A DNA stretch of 64,000 nucleotides from Levilactobacillus brevis (GTDB lineage: Bacteria > Bacillota > Bacilli > Lactobacillales > Lactobacillaceae), in assembly GCA_021383565.1 (NCBI GenBank), contig CP079699.1:2170001-2234000 (forward strand), given 5' to 3'. The notes below the pieces were generated by a model that ran no database searches, was not told the DNA's origin, and saw nothing but the letters and a program-made list of their open reading frames with translations. Positions 7,666-15,890 of the stretch are shown here, piece by piece (within the stretch, counting starts at the first letter, position 1; each line of letters begins with the position of its first letter). Made by a program: the position numbers and the translations under genes.

Positions 7666-8596
7666 ATTAAAATTAACGTTTGGCGACGTGACGCTGGGGG
7701 TGAGTGGCGACCATTTCCGCTACCTCTTTGCCTACGATCGCGGCGGTCTGGAATCGCTGGTTCGCGATGGTAAAGAATGGCTGTACCGCACGCCGGTCCC
7801 GGCCTTTTGGCGAGCCACCACGGATAACGACCGGGGTAATGGCTTTTCTCGGCGTTCGGCTATGTGGCTGGGCGCGGATATGTTTACCCACTGTACCCAC
7901 GTGGCGGTGGCGGTAAATGACCGTGCAATTCCATTACCGATTGCGCCCGAAAATAACCGGTATACCGACCACGAGACGGCGGAAAAGGTGGCAATCACCT
8001 TTACCTATACGACACCAACCGTGCCAACAACGACGGTTGACGTGACGTATCAGGTCAGCGCGGGTGGCCGCTTGACCGTGGCCGTCCACTACCACGGTGC
8101 GGCCGGTTTGCCAGAGTTGCCCGCATTGGGTCTACGGTGGGTATTGCCCACGGCTGCAAGTGGCTTTGACTATCAGGGCCTGTCGGGTGAGACCTATCCG
8201 GATCGCCTGGCGGGTGGTCAACCGGGAACGTATCACGTGGCCGGCTTGCCGGTGACGCCATATCTGGTGCCGCAGGAATGTGGCATGCACATGGCGACCG
8301 ATTGGGTGACGGTGACTCGTGAGCAGACGCTGAATAACGCCGATCCGGACCATCAGGCCTTTCAGTTGACGGTCCGCAAACACGACCAGCCCTTTGCCTT
8401 CAGCTGCCTGCCTTATACGCCAGAAGAGTTGGAAAACGCCACTCATCAAGAAGAGTTACCATTGCCGCGGCGAACGGTCCTGACGATTTACGGCGCCGTC
8501 CGTGGTGTCGGTGGTATCGATAGCTGGGGCGCCGACGTGGAACCGGCGTACCATATTTCCGGGGAGACGGACCACGCGTTTCAGTTTGAAATCTAA
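7649..8596 (+). CDS. lacM: Beta-galactosidase small subunit
   Basis: The 315-residue small subunit corresponds to the C-terminal beta-sandwich domain of LacZ (Bgal_small_N). Family features are [12 protein letters not shown] near residue 55 and [27 protein letters not shown], which shapes the sugar pocket near the C-terminus. The start is the ATG 12 bp after AGGAGG, still inside lacL; another in-frame ATG lies three codons on. It has no catalytic Glu of its own and is active only with LacL. A strong terminator ends the operon. Confidence 0.95.
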   Translation: MANMTKLKLTFGDVTLGVSGDHFRYLFAYDRGGLESLVRDGKEWLYRTPVPAFWRATTDNDRGNGFSRRSAMWLGADMFTHCTHVAVAVNDRAIPLPIAPENNRYTDHETAEKVAITFTYTTPTVPTTTVDVTYQVSAGGRLTVAVHYHGAAGLPELPALGLRWVLPTAASGFDYQGLSGETYPDRLAGGQPGTYHVAGLPVTPYLVPQECGMHMATDWVTVTREQTLNNADPDHQAFQLTVRKHDQPFAFSCLPYTPEELENATHQEELPLPRRTVLTIYGAVRGVGGIDSWGADVEPAYHISGETDHAFQFEI

Positions 8597-8601
8597 CATT
8601 C

Positions 8602-8635
8602 AAGGCCAACTGTGATGAGTGCAGTTGGCCTTTTT
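8602..8635 (+). terminator. lacLM terminator
   Basis: Perfect 11-bp stem AAGGCCAACTG / CAGTTGGCCTT followed by T residues. Confidence 0.92.
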
Positions 8636-8908
8636 GGCTGCCGTGATGACAAGGATAATTATGGCAAAAGTTAGACCAATCGGCCCATTGCGGAAGTTGC
8701 TATGACGCTAGGTGGGGCGGGCAGTTAGACCACTACGCCTTGGCTGAAATTGCGCAGATTTAGGGCTTGCTCGGCCGTTCAGGGGATGCTATAGTTTAGC
8801 TAACCTCAAAGATACGGGATAGTAGCTGAAATGACAAATGAAATGCTTTATTTTTATACTTATAAATTGGTAAAAAGATGGGTTAACGTGATATAAGGAG
8901 GAACTGAT
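8636..8908. other. Intergenic leader with one promoter
   Basis: No gene is seen. A promoter TTGCTC-17 bp-TATAGT at 8767-8795 points to the secreted protein, leaving a leader of roughly 105 bases. AAGGAGG precedes its ATG. Confidence 0.5.
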
Positions 8909-9466
8909 ATGCAGCGAAGCGGGCAACGACACCATGCGCGGGGGATTGCGATGTTAGTGGCAGTCTTGGCTTTATTAGTTGGTTTGGGCCTAGCCACCAC
9001 AACGGCCGGTGCAAAGTCGGCCAATGGACGGAAGACGCACACCGAGAAAGTTCGGCTGATGAAGAAGAATAATCGAGTCTTAAAGGCCGCCACATTAAAT
9101 GCGAAGGGCTTGTCGATCGCGTGGAAGGACGTGCTCCAGCACAAGGTTAAATTGTTAAAGCAACTGAAGAAGACGATTACCAAGGAAAAGGGCAGTGTGT
9201 ATTCGGTCCGCCAAGTCAGGGCCCTCACGCATAAGATTGATCGGCTCAATAAGAAGTATACCCACAAGCTTAAGAAGCTAAAAGCCCACAAGGATCCGGC
9301 CAGTATTCACTATTCTTGGTATAAGGAGAAGAACGGCTACACGGCGTTCATGAAGGACAAGATTAAATGGGTCGGGAACCGTGCGTACGTTGTCTGGGGA
9401 ATTCAAGAACATGATGGTAAATTTACCAATTATGGTGGCCACGGCAACGGCTTCACGACAGATTAA
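8909..9466 (+). CDS. Secreted, very basic protein of unknown function
   Basis: A 185-residue protein with a signal peptide (hydrophobic core about residues 14-31, likely cut after TTTAGA). The mature part is highly basic and helical, with Lys/Leu-rich segments (HKVKLLKQLKKTITKEKG, LNKKYTHKLKKLKAHK). It ends in an aromatic, Gly-rich tail (WGIQEHDGKFTNYGGHGNG). No family is recognised. The charge pattern suggests binding to teichoic acid or the cell wall after export, but that is inference. It is a single-gene unit with its own promoter and terminator. Confidence 0.75.
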   Translation: MQRSGQRHHARGIAMLVAVLALLVGLGLATTTAGAKSANGRKTHTEKVRLMKKNNRVLKAATLNAKGLSIAWKDVLQHKVKLLKQLKKTITKEKGSVYSVRQVRALTHKIDRLNKKYTHKLKKLKAHKDPASIHYSWYKEKNGYTAFMKDKIKWVGNRAYVVWGIQEHDGKFTNYGGHGNGFTTD

Positions 9467-9475
9467 TGGGGGATT

Positions 9476-9506
9476 AAAGGTCTGGAATTGCGTTTCCAGA
9501 TCTTTT
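9476..9506 (+). terminator. Rho-independent terminator
   Basis: Stem AAAGGTCTGGAA / TTCCAGATCTTT with one G-T pair, ending in TTTT. Confidence 0.85.
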
Positions 9507-9590
9507 GCGTTCTTATGCGGTTGCGGTTCCCTTGAAGTGGTTATTGAGAGAGTCGGGTCAAAATTAATTTAATTTTTGGCAACTTTCTAC

Positions 9591-9621
9591 TTGCCTTGAA
9601 GTCCACATGAAGGTTTAACCT
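9591..9621 (+). promoter_or_regulatory. MerR-type promoter P1 (19-bp spacer)
   Basis: TTGCCT and TAACCT are separated by 19 bp containing CCTTGAAGT...TGAAGG. The overlong spacer with a central palindrome is the hallmark of MerR-activated promoters. It drives the reductase gene and, 22 bp after it, merR itself, so regulation would be autogenous. Confidence 0.8.
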
Positions 9622-9656
9622 AGGGTCATTCAAGTGTTCAGAAAGGAAGTTTCACG

Positions 9657-10310
9657 ATGACCAAAAATGTTTTAATTCTAGCCGCAAACGGCCAAATTGC
9701 CCGGCTTGTTGAACAACGGATTCTAACGGAAGATGCTTTTGCCGAGGTCAAATTGACCCTCTTCTTACGTAACGCCAGTCGTTTACAGGATCTTCAAGAT
9801 AATCCGCGGGTGGCGCTGATTGAGGGCGACATCACGGATGCCGACGCGGTCAGCGCGGCAATCGTTGATCAAGACTTGGTCTTCGTCGCCGTGGTCGATC
9901 ACGACCGGCAAAACCGACTCACGAAAAACGTGATTGCTGGGATGCAGGATCACCAGGTGGCGCGGGTCGTCTTCACTAATGTATTGGGACTCTACAATGA
10001 AGTGGGCGGTGAATTTGGCCGCTGGAACCTCGAGATGATTGGTGCGGGCATGGCGCCAGCGCGGCAATCAGACCAGTTGTTAGCCGATTCTGGGCTAGAC
10101 TATACTACCTTGCGTTTACCTTGGCTCAATGATCGGGATATTAAATACACGGTAACGACGAAGGAACAGCCGTATGACGGTGTTTCTGGTTCTCGGCGAA
10201 GCGTGGCCGATGTGGTCTTGAACATTATTGCTGACCCGACCCAGTACAGTCGTGATAGTATTGGGATAGCAGATCCAGCGACAGAAGGTCAATATCGGCC
10301 CGTTTACTAG
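9657..10310 (+). CDS. NAD(P)-binding oxidoreductase (NmrA/SDR-like)
   Basis: A 217-residue atypical short-chain dehydrogenase with the Rossmann fold start NVLILAANGQIARLVEQRI (a variant of the G-x-x-G-x-x-G turn), DITDADAVSAA after strand 3, and the late motif LDYTTLRLPWLNDRDIKYTVT. It belongs to the small NAD(P)H-binding reductases common in lactobacilli. Two further relatives follow downstream, one truncated. Under a MerR-type promoter and co-transcribed with merR, it probably reduces a toxic carbonyl or senses redox state. The substrate is unknown. Confidence 0.85.
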   Translation: MTKNVLILAANGQIARLVEQRILTEDAFAEVKLTLFLRNASRLQDLQDNPRVALIEGDITDADAVSAAIVDQDLVFVAVVDHDRQNRLTKNVIAGMQDHQVARVVFTNVLGLYNEVGGEFGRWNLEMIGAGMAPARQSDQLLADSGLDYTTLRLPWLNDRDIKYTVTTKEQPYDGVSGSRRSVADVVLNIIADPTQYSRDSIGIADPATEGQYRPVY

Positions 10311-10332
10311 GGCACAAGGAGTGTAAGCTAGG

Positions 10333-10770
10333 ATGAATATTAAAGAAGCCAGTGAAAAGACGGGGGTCTCCTCCGCAGCCATCCGTTACTACGAAAAGGA
10401 ATCATTAATTCCGGCGATTGACCGCACCGAGGTCGGTAATCGCGATATCGATGACCGGATTATTCGACGTATTCGGTTCGTCACGCAGATGCGGGCAGCT
10501 GGGATGAGCATTGAAAATCTTCGACGGTACATCGAATTATTCGATGCGCAGGAAGATAATACGAAAGAACAAAAGGCATTGTTGCAAGAACAACTGGAAG
10601 TTATGGAAGAAAAGCGCGATGACCTTCAGGCCGCGATAGACCACCTCAACTATAAGCTCAACCACTTCTACGATCACATGGAAGCCACGGAAGAGGAACT
10701 CCGTCAATTGGAGAAGCAACATGCAGAGAAGCTTGAGTCGACAGAACCAGCCGACGATGAACTGAAGTGA
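10333..10770 (+). CDS. MerR family activator of the local regulon
   Basis: A 145-residue MerR regulator. The winged helix is at residues 1-70 (MNIKEASEKTGVSSAAIRYYEKESLIP, then RIRFVTQMRAAGMSIENLRRYIELF), followed by a long dimerising coiled coil to about residue 130. It belongs to the AdhR/NmlR-like, HTH_YyaN group, whose members activate aldehyde-detoxifying genes. It contains no cysteine, so a thiol-based sensing mechanism like that proposed for NmlR/AdhR is unlikely. The same 19-bp-spacer promoter occurs four times within 5 kb, which makes this the probable activator of all four units. Confidence 0.88.
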   Translation: MNIKEASEKTGVSSAAIRYYEKESLIPAIDRTEVGNRDIDDRIIRRIRFVTQMRAAGMSIENLRRYIELFDAQEDNTKEQKALLQEQLEVMEEKRDDLQAAIDHLNYKLNHFYDHMEATEEELRQLEKQHAEKLESTEPADDELK

Positions 10771-10777
10771 TGATGAG

Positions 10778-10808
10778 GAGCGACTAGACATAATAGTCGC
10801 TCTTTTTT
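10778..10808 (+). terminator. Terminator after merR
   Basis: Stem GAGCGACTA / TAGTCGCTC with a 7-nt loop, then TTTTTT. Confidence 0.9.
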
Positions 10809-10826
10809 CACCAATGAGCTGGCTTT

Positions 10827-11276
10827 TTGGCTGGCCAAGATCTCGTGTTAGCCGATTTAGGTGGGACGTTTGAACCGATGGCCCAAAACATGGTGCGTGC
10901 CATGAGCGAGACGGGGGTTCAACGCTTACTGTATATTACGGGGCTGGGTCTGTACCATGAACTACCCGCAAAGTTTGACGCCTGGTTGGAACGGTCGATT
11001 GGGCACGCTGTCATGGAGGATACGCGGCGAGCGGCCAAACTGATCGAGGATTCGTCGCTCAACTACACCATCATTCGTGCTGGGTACATGACCAACAAGG
11101 ATGAGATTGACTACGAGTTGACGGAAAAGGGCAAAACGTTCAAGGGAACCACCATCTCACGGAAGAGCATTGCTGATCTGATCGTGAAGATTGCCAAAAA
11201 TCCTACCCTGCACAGCCGCAGCAGTCTAGGCATTGCGAAGGCTGGCACGGATGGTGATACGCCAGTATATGCCTAG
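10827..11276 (+). pseudogene. 5'-truncated NAD(P)-binding reductase
   Basis: The frame corresponds to the last 150 or so residues of the small NmrA-like reductases next to it. GQDLVLADLGGTF matches GQDVVFAALSGNL at about residue 70 of the relative at 14758, and MSETGVQRLLYITGLGLYHELPA and NYTIIRAGYMTN follow. The whole Rossmann start with the nucleotide-binding glycine motif is missing. No ribosome site or ATG is present, and a terminator sits directly upstream. It is a remnant, probably left by deletion between paralogues. No internal stop is seen in what remains. Confidence 0.75.
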
Positions 11277-11522
11277 CTAAAATTGGCAAGAGATGTTGGT
11301 GAATCCGGCAGCCAAGTTTGTAGCCACAACTAAAGCGGCCAGCTAACAGGAATAAAAATTTGTTGAGTGGTCGTTTTTAATTTAAGCCTTCGGTGCTTTC
11401 GGGCACATGAACTCACGCTGGCAAAGCGCCGATTGCTTTTTAGGCAAATTTCCTGACTAGCGATTATCAACGCTAAACTGTCGATAGGTTGTCGTTGATA
11501 ACCTTGTTTTTCAAAAAAGCGC
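11277..11522. other. Intergenic, weak terminator only
   Basis: A hairpin AGCGGCCA / TGGTCGTT with two G-T pairs, ending in TTTTTAATTT (11334-11379), could terminate transcripts of the old reductase. I see nothing else until the MerR-type promoter. Confidence 0.4.
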
Positions 11523-11553
11523 TTGCCTTAAAGTCCACTTCAAGGTCTAAACT
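11523..11553 (+). promoter_or_regulatory. MerR-type promoter P2 (19-bp spacer)
   Basis: TTGCCT-19 bp-TAAACT. The spacer holds CCTTAAAGTCCACTTCAAGG, the most symmetric of the four sites. It drives flavodoxin and alcohol dehydrogenase. Confidence 0.82.
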
Positions 11554-11585
11554 AGAGTTATTGAATAGACAAAGGAGACCTGTAC

Positions 11586-12068
11586 ATGGCAACGAAGACG
11601 TTAATTATCGATTATTCATGGTCGGGCACCACCGCCAAGCTGGCGACTGCTCTTCAGCACGTGACGGGTGGCGATCGGGTAGACCTCACGGTGGCCACAG
11701 GAGTTTTTCCCAATGACATGTATGCCACGTCCGATGTGGCGAACCGGCAACTGGCAACGCATCAGTTACCAGCCTTAACCAATGAGCGCCCCGATATTAG
11801 CGCCTATGACGTGTTGCTCGTGGGCGGGCCCGTTTGGTCGGCGAAGGTATCCACACCGGTGCGGTCATTCTTGCAGCAACTTCCAAACTTTCGAGGCACT
11901 ATCGCCCCGTTTTACACGGACGCCGGAACGCCGGGCGGTTACGAGGATGACTTTGCCAGCTTGGTCACCACTGCTACTGTGGCACCGGGCATCGGTTTGA
12001 CGGCTGGTGAGCTCCCGGATGCCGACTCACAGCTTACCAGTTGGTGGCAGAATTTAAGGACTAAATAA
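11586..12068 (+). CDS. Flavodoxin-like protein
   Basis: A 160-residue flavodoxin-fold protein. The phosphate-binding loop lies near the start (IDYSWSGTTAKLATAL) in the place of the usual T/S-x-T-G-x-T. The strand DVLLVGGPVWSAKVSTPVRSFL carries the FMN-contacting Trp, and FYTDAGTPGGYEDDF is the third loop. It resembles the flavodoxin/NAD(P)H quinone-reductase proteins often annotated as flavodoxins in lactobacilli, some of which reduce quinones. It ends just before the alcohol dehydrogenase, whose ribosome site directly follows its stop. Expression is probably induced through P2. Confidence 0.85.
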   Translation: MATKTLIIDYSWSGTTAKLATALQHVTGGDRVDLTVATGVFPNDMYATSDVANRQLATHQLPALTNERPDISAYDVLLVGGPVWSAKVSTPVRSFLQQLPNFRGTIAPFYTDAGTPGGYEDDFASLVTTATVAPGIGLTAGELPDADSQLTSWWQNLRTK

Positions 12069-12083
12069 ATGGAGGCATTTCAA

Positions 12084-13127
12084 ATGAAAACAGCAGTATT
12101 CTTAGAACCAGGCAAGGTAGAAGCTCAAGAATTACCTAAACCGGAAGTCAAGAACCCCACGGACGCCGTCTTAAAGATTGTGCGGGCCTGTGTCTGTGGC
12201 TCCGACCTGTGGTGGTACCGGGGCATTAATGACCGGCAGAAGAACACGCCGGTGGGTCACGAAGCTATCGGAATCGTGGAAAGCGTGGGCGATGACGTCA
12301 CCAACGTTAAGCCCGGCGACTTTGTCATCGCCCCGTTTACGCACGGGTGCGGCCACTGTGCGGCTTGTTTAGCTGGCTTCGATGGGAACTGTGAAAACGC
12401 CCGGACCGATGATGAAATCGTCGGCTACCAAGGCGAATACTTACGGTTCAAGAACGCCGACTGGGCCTTGGTCAAGGTTCCCGGTCAACCCAGTGATTAC
12501 GCCGATGCCCAACTCAACGACCTGTTAACGCTGGCCGATGTGATGGCCACGGGCTACCACGCCGCCGCAATTGCCGAAGTTAAGGACGGGGATACGGTGG
12601 TCGTCATGGGTGACGGCGCCGTTGGTCTGTGTGGTGTGATTGCCGCCAAGCTACGCGGGGCTAAGCGAATTATTGCCATGAGCCGTCACGCCGATCGTCA
12701 GGCGCTGGCCAAGGAATTTGGCGCGACCGATATCGTGGCCGAACGGGGCGATGAAGCCGTTGAACGCGTCATGGCGTTGACGGACGGTGCAGGGGCCGAT
12801 GCCGTCTTAGAATGTGTCGGGACGGCGCAGTCCGTGGACACGGCCGTTAAAGTTGGCCGGGCCGGTGCCGTGGTTGGTCGTGTGGGCGTTCCCCAAAAGG
12901 CCGAAATGAATACCAATAACTTATTCTGGAAGAACATTGGTCTGCGCGGTGGGATTGCTTCCGTGACGACCTATGACCGAGAAGTCTTGTTGGATGCCGT
13001 TTTGAAGGGTGAGATTCACCCTGGCAAGGTCTTCACGAAGCGCTTTGATCTCGACCACGTGGCCGATGCCTACGCCGCCATGGACAAGCGGGAAGCCATC
13101 AAGTCTCTATTGGTTATTAGTGACTAG
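12084..13127 (+). CDS. Zinc-dependent alcohol dehydrogenase
   Basis: A 347-residue medium-chain dehydrogenase. Catalytic-zinc residues are in CVCGSDLWWYRG and GHEAIGIVE, the structural zinc site is GCGHCAACLAGFDGNC, and the cofactor motif is VVMGDGAVGLCG. The start is the ATG 8 bp after GGAGG. An earlier in-frame ATG exists but overlaps that ribosome site. It likely interconverts aldehydes and alcohols with NAD(P)H. Its place in a MerR operon parallels adhA under AdhR in Bacillus, so aldehyde detoxification is the favoured role. A terminator follows. Confidence 0.92.
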   Translation: MKTAVFLEPGKVEAQELPKPEVKNPTDAVLKIVRACVCGSDLWWYRGINDRQKNTPVGHEAIGIVESVGDDVTNVKPGDFVIAPFTHGCGHCAACLAGFDGNCENARTDDEIVGYQGEYLRFKNADWALVKVPGQPSDYADAQLNDLLTLADVMATGYHAAAIAEVKDGDTVVVMGDGAVGLCGVIAAKLRGAKRIIAMSRHADRQALAKEFGATDIVAERGDEAVERVMALTDGAGADAVLECVGTAQSVDTAVKVGRAGAVVGRVGVPQKAEMNTNNLFWKNIGLRGGIASVTTYDREVLLDAVLKGEIHPGKVFTKRFDLDHVADAYAAMDKREAIKSLLVISD

Positions 13128-13150
13128 CCCCCAATAGTTTAAAATACGGC

Positions 13151-13181
13151 AAGACTGGGACAATTCGTTCCGGTCTTTTTT
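13151..13181 (+). terminator. Terminator after alcohol dehydrogenase
   Basis: Stem AAGACTGG / CCGGTCTT with one wobble pair and an inner GAC/GTT extension, followed by TTTTTT. Confidence 0.88.
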
Positions 13182-13263
13182 AGTTGAATCGAATTATTAA
13201 TACTAATTATTAGGATCTGAAATCTAAATAGATGATTCTGCCAAAATAAATTTAAAATATGTC

Positions 13264-13294
13264 TTGCCTTGAAGTACAGATGAAGGTCTAAACT
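13264..13294 (+). promoter_or_regulatory. MerR-type promoter P3 (19-bp spacer)
   Basis: TTGCCT-19 bp-TAAACT with CCTTGAAGT...TGAAGG in the spacer, 37 bp before the exporter gene. Confidence 0.82.
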
Positions 13295-13331
13295 CCTAAT
13301 CATTCACTTAAACGAGAGAGGTAAAGTACAC

Positions 13332-14672
13332 ATGGCAAAGCAGAAACGATTCGATTGGATTTTACTCGTTATCTTAATGAGTTACTTCATGATTCTCTTG
13401 GATAACTCAATTATCTTTACGGGGACGGTTAAAATTGCCCACGACTTGAGCCTGAATCAGGCCACGCTATCGTGGGTCAGTAGCGCTTATTCCCTGACGT
13501 TTGGCGGTTTCCTATTGTTAGGTGGCCGGGCCGGTGATTTATTTGGTCGACGACGGGTCTTCCAATTAGGGCTGATTATCTTTGGATTAGGGTCGCTCTT
13601 GGTAGGCTTGGCGATGAATGCGCCGATGATCATTGCGGCTCGGGCCTTTCAGGGAATTGGGTCGGCTATTCTGGCGCCCACCACGTTAGCAATTTTGATG
13701 GACACTTACGAGGGAGCCAAACGCGTCAAAGCTATTGCTTATTACGGGGCCATGGCCGGGATCGGCGCTAGCGTCAGCCTGGTCATTGGTGGCATCTTCG
13801 CTAGTTTATTGACTTGGCGGGTTGGTTTCTTCATGAACGTCCCTATCAGTATCTGGATGTATGATTTGGCGGTTAAGAAGCTCAGCGCAGACCGCGGTCA
13901 ATCTGGCAAATTGGATTGGGTCGGGACCCTGAGCTCTTTGATTGGCATGAGCGCATTAGTCTACAGTATTATCGGGAATTGGGCCAAGTTGCCGGCCTTA
14001 CTCTTGGCCGTGGTATTCTTGGGCATCTTCATTTATCAGGAACACCAAACGGGGCAACCCATTATGCCATTACGACTATTTACCGATCGCGAACGGATTG
14101 GCGCCTACGTGGGGCGTTTTCTCTACTTGGGGGCCATGATGGGCTTCTGGTTCATCACGCCACAGTTGATGCAGAATCAATTGGGCTTCAGCGCGTTGAT
14201 GGCCGGAGTCGCGTTCTTCCCCTTAACCGTGGTGAACTTTATCATTGCCCTGCAGGTTGCACGACTGACGGCGAGATGGGGTAACGGTGGCCTATTGGTC
14301 ATTGGGATTGCGCTTACGGCGCTTGGCATGCTCTGGCTAAGTTGGTTTACGCCCACGACCGGCTACTGGTGGGGGATTGCCGCGCCAATGGTCGTCATCG
14401 GAATTGGTCAAGGCTTCTCCCTGAGTCCCTTTACGGCGGCCGGAGTTGCACACACGCAAGGAGCCGACGCTGGCGCTGCTTCAGGGGTCGTCAACGTGAT
14501 GCATCAGATTGGGGGCTCCGTGGGACTATCGATTCTGGTGACCACGCAAGATCTTTTTGGCGGCCAAGTACCAGGGTTCCAACACGCCATTCTGATGGGT
14601 GCCGGCTTGCTGCTATTGGCCTTATTAGCCGCCATCTTCCTGATTGTTCCCGGTGAGCGTCAAAGAAATTAA
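13332..14672 (+). CDS. MFS transporter, DHA2 (EmrB/QacA) type
   Basis: A 446-residue polytopic membrane protein of the DHA2 drug:H+ antiporter family. Visible are a first helix with LLDNSIIFTGTVKIA, the motif-A loop LGGRAGDLFGRRRVF after helix 2, and the family motif near GIGSAILAPTTLAIL. About 14 hydrophobic segments are present. It probably exports a hydrophobic or organic toxicant across the cell membrane. Being the third unit under the MerR-type promoter suggests its substrate is the inducer of the regulon or a product of the reductases. Confidence 0.9.
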   Translation: MAKQKRFDWILLVILMSYFMILLDNSIIFTGTVKIAHDLSLNQATLSWVSSAYSLTFGGFLLLGGRAGDLFGRRRVFQLGLIIFGLGSLLVGLAMNAPMIIAARAFQGIGSAILAPTTLAILMDTYEGAKRVKAIAYYGAMAGIGASVSLVIGGIFASLLTWRVGFFMNVPISIWMYDLAVKKLSADRGQSGKLDWVGTLSSLIGMSALVYSIIGNWAKLPALLLAVVFLGIFIYQEHQTGQPIMPLRLFTDRERIGAYVGRFLYLGAMMGFWFITPQLMQNQLGFSALMAGVAFFPLTVVNFIIALQVARLTARWGNGGLLVIGIALTALGMLWLSWFTPTTGYWWGIAAPMVVIGIGQGFSLSPFTAAGVAHTQGADAGAASGVVNVMHQIGGSVGLSILVTTQDLFGGQVPGFQHAILMGAGLLLLALLAAIFLIVPGERQRN

Positions 14673-14691
14673 AAATAAGTCGAAATTGGCC

Positions 14692-14722
14692 TTGCCTTGA
14701 AGTAACTGCAAGGGGCTACACT
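14692..14722 (+). promoter_or_regulatory. MerR-type promoter P4 (19-bp spacer)
   Basis: TTGCCT-19 bp-TACACT. The spacer half-sites CCTTGAAGT and GCAAGG are less symmetric than at the other three promoters. Confidence 0.75.
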
Positions 14723-14757
14723 GAATTTATCAATGAATGAATTGGAGGAAATTTATC

Positions 14758-15360
14758 ATGACAAACGTTTTAATTATTGGGGCCACGGGGTCCGTAGGTA
14801 GCGTTACGCGCCAATATTTCTTGGACCACACAGATGATCAACTGACCTTGATGGCGCGTAATACCCGGCGCTTAGGTCAACTGTCCGACCGCGAACGCGC
14901 AGTCACTGGCAGCGTCACGGATACGGCAACGTTGACGGCGGCTCTCAAAGGCCAGGACGTGGTCTTCGCCGCCTTGAGTGGTAACCTTGCTGGGATGGCG
15001 AAAAGCTTAGTTGCCGCCATGGATGAGACGGGCGTCAAGCGCCTCCTGTTCATCGCCTCAATGGGGATTTACAACGAAATCCCAGCGAGCGTGGGCGCCA
15101 GTGGCAACTTGGCCACCAACCCAATGCTCCAAGGGTACCGCAACGCCGCCGACGTGGTCGAAGCGTCTGACCTGAACTACACTGTTATCCGGCCTGGCTG
15201 GTTTGACAACGGTAACGATACTGATTATCAGGTCACCAAGAAGGGCGAACCCTTCGGCGGCCACGACGTTTCGCGTCAAAGCATTGCCGATTTGGTCATG
15301 CGCTTGGCCCACGATGAAACGTTGGGAGTACGCGATAGCTTGGGCATTAATCGCAAGTAG
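14758..15360 (+). CDS. NAD(P)H-binding oxidoreductase (NmrA-like)
   Basis: A 200-residue atypical SDR. The nucleotide loop is NVLIIGATGSVGSVTRQYF at residues 3-21, followed by GQDVVFAALSGNL, GVKRLLFIASMGIYNEIP and NYTVIRPGWFDN. It is the intact relative of the truncated copy upstream and of the reductase next to merR. The start is the ATG 8 bp after TTGGAGG; an earlier in-frame ATG overlaps poorly with any ribosome site. It is the fourth unit of the MerR regulon. The substrate is unknown. Confidence 0.87.
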   Translation: MTNVLIIGATGSVGSVTRQYFLDHTDDQLTLMARNTRRLGQLSDRERAVTGSVTDTATLTAALKGQDVVFAALSGNLAGMAKSLVAAMDETGVKRLLFIASMGIYNEIPASVGASGNLATNPMLQGYRNAADVVEASDLNYTVIRPGWFDNGNDTDYQVTKKGEPFGGHDVSRQSIADLVMRLAHDETLGVRDSLGINRK

Positions 15361-15394
15361 ACAACTGAGATTTAAAACTAAGGGCGTGTTGACC

Positions 15395-15757
15395 ATGAAT
15401 TCAGAAATTTTACAACTATATCGGAACTATAACCTCGCGATGGCCGCCGATGATGTCGCGGCTTTGGACAAGCTGTTGGCACCGAACTTCACATTGACCC
15501 ACATGACGGGTTACGTTCAGCCGCGAGCGGAGTGGCTGGGTGAAATGCAACGGGGCACCATGCATTACTACTCTTCGGTAGAGGACCACGTCACAATGGT
15601 TGAGTTGGCCGCTGGTTGGCAAATCACCGGACAGAACCGCGTCGTGGCCAGTATTCACGGCAGTCAACGGCACGAATGGCCACTCAACACCGTCCTGACG
15701 GTGCAACGACAAGCGGGTCAGTGGCAGATTATGCGAGCCGTGGTCACCACGTATTAG
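15395..15757 (+). CDS. NTF2-like (SnoaL/DUF4440-type) protein
   Basis: A 120-residue single-domain NTF2-fold protein. The N-terminal helix is ILQLYRNYNLAMAADDVAALDKLLAP, then come FTLTHMTGYVQPRAEWL and the C-terminal strand AGQWQIMRAVVTTY. These small proteins bind or isomerise small molecules, but no active site can be assigned here. It follows the reductase by 34 bp in the same unit. The pairing of an NmrA-like reductase with an NTF2-like protein repeats that of the first operon in the window, an interesting parallel. The ribosome site (AAGGGCG) is weak. Confidence 0.8.
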   Translation: MNSEILQLYRNYNLAMAADDVAALDKLLAPNFTLTHMTGYVQPRAEWLGEMQRGTMHYYSSVEDHVTMVELAAGWQITGQNRVVASIHGSQRHEWPLNTVLTVQRQAGQWQIMRAVVTTY

Positions 15758-15793
15758 GCTAAGTGGTTTTGAAAAGTGACAAGTTAGACTAAA

Positions 15794-15809
15794 TGTTTCA
15801 TGTGAAACA
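15794..15809. other. parS-like site (one mismatch)
   Basis: TGTTTCATGTGAAACA differs from the firmicute ParB consensus TGTTTCACGTGAAACA at one central base. Confidence 0.65.
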
Positions 15810-15831
15810 TACGAAAATTAGTGTAAAGAAA

Positions 15832-15875
15832 TAGCGCAGACTCACCAGATATTTCTATCTGATGGGTCTGCGCTA
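15832..15875. terminator. Bidirectional terminator
   Basis: Long stem TAGCGCAGAC... / ...GTCTGCGCTA with a 6-nt loop between convergent genes. T-rich sequence follows on both strands. Confidence 0.85.
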
Positions 15876-15890
15876 CCTTGTTTTAATAGA

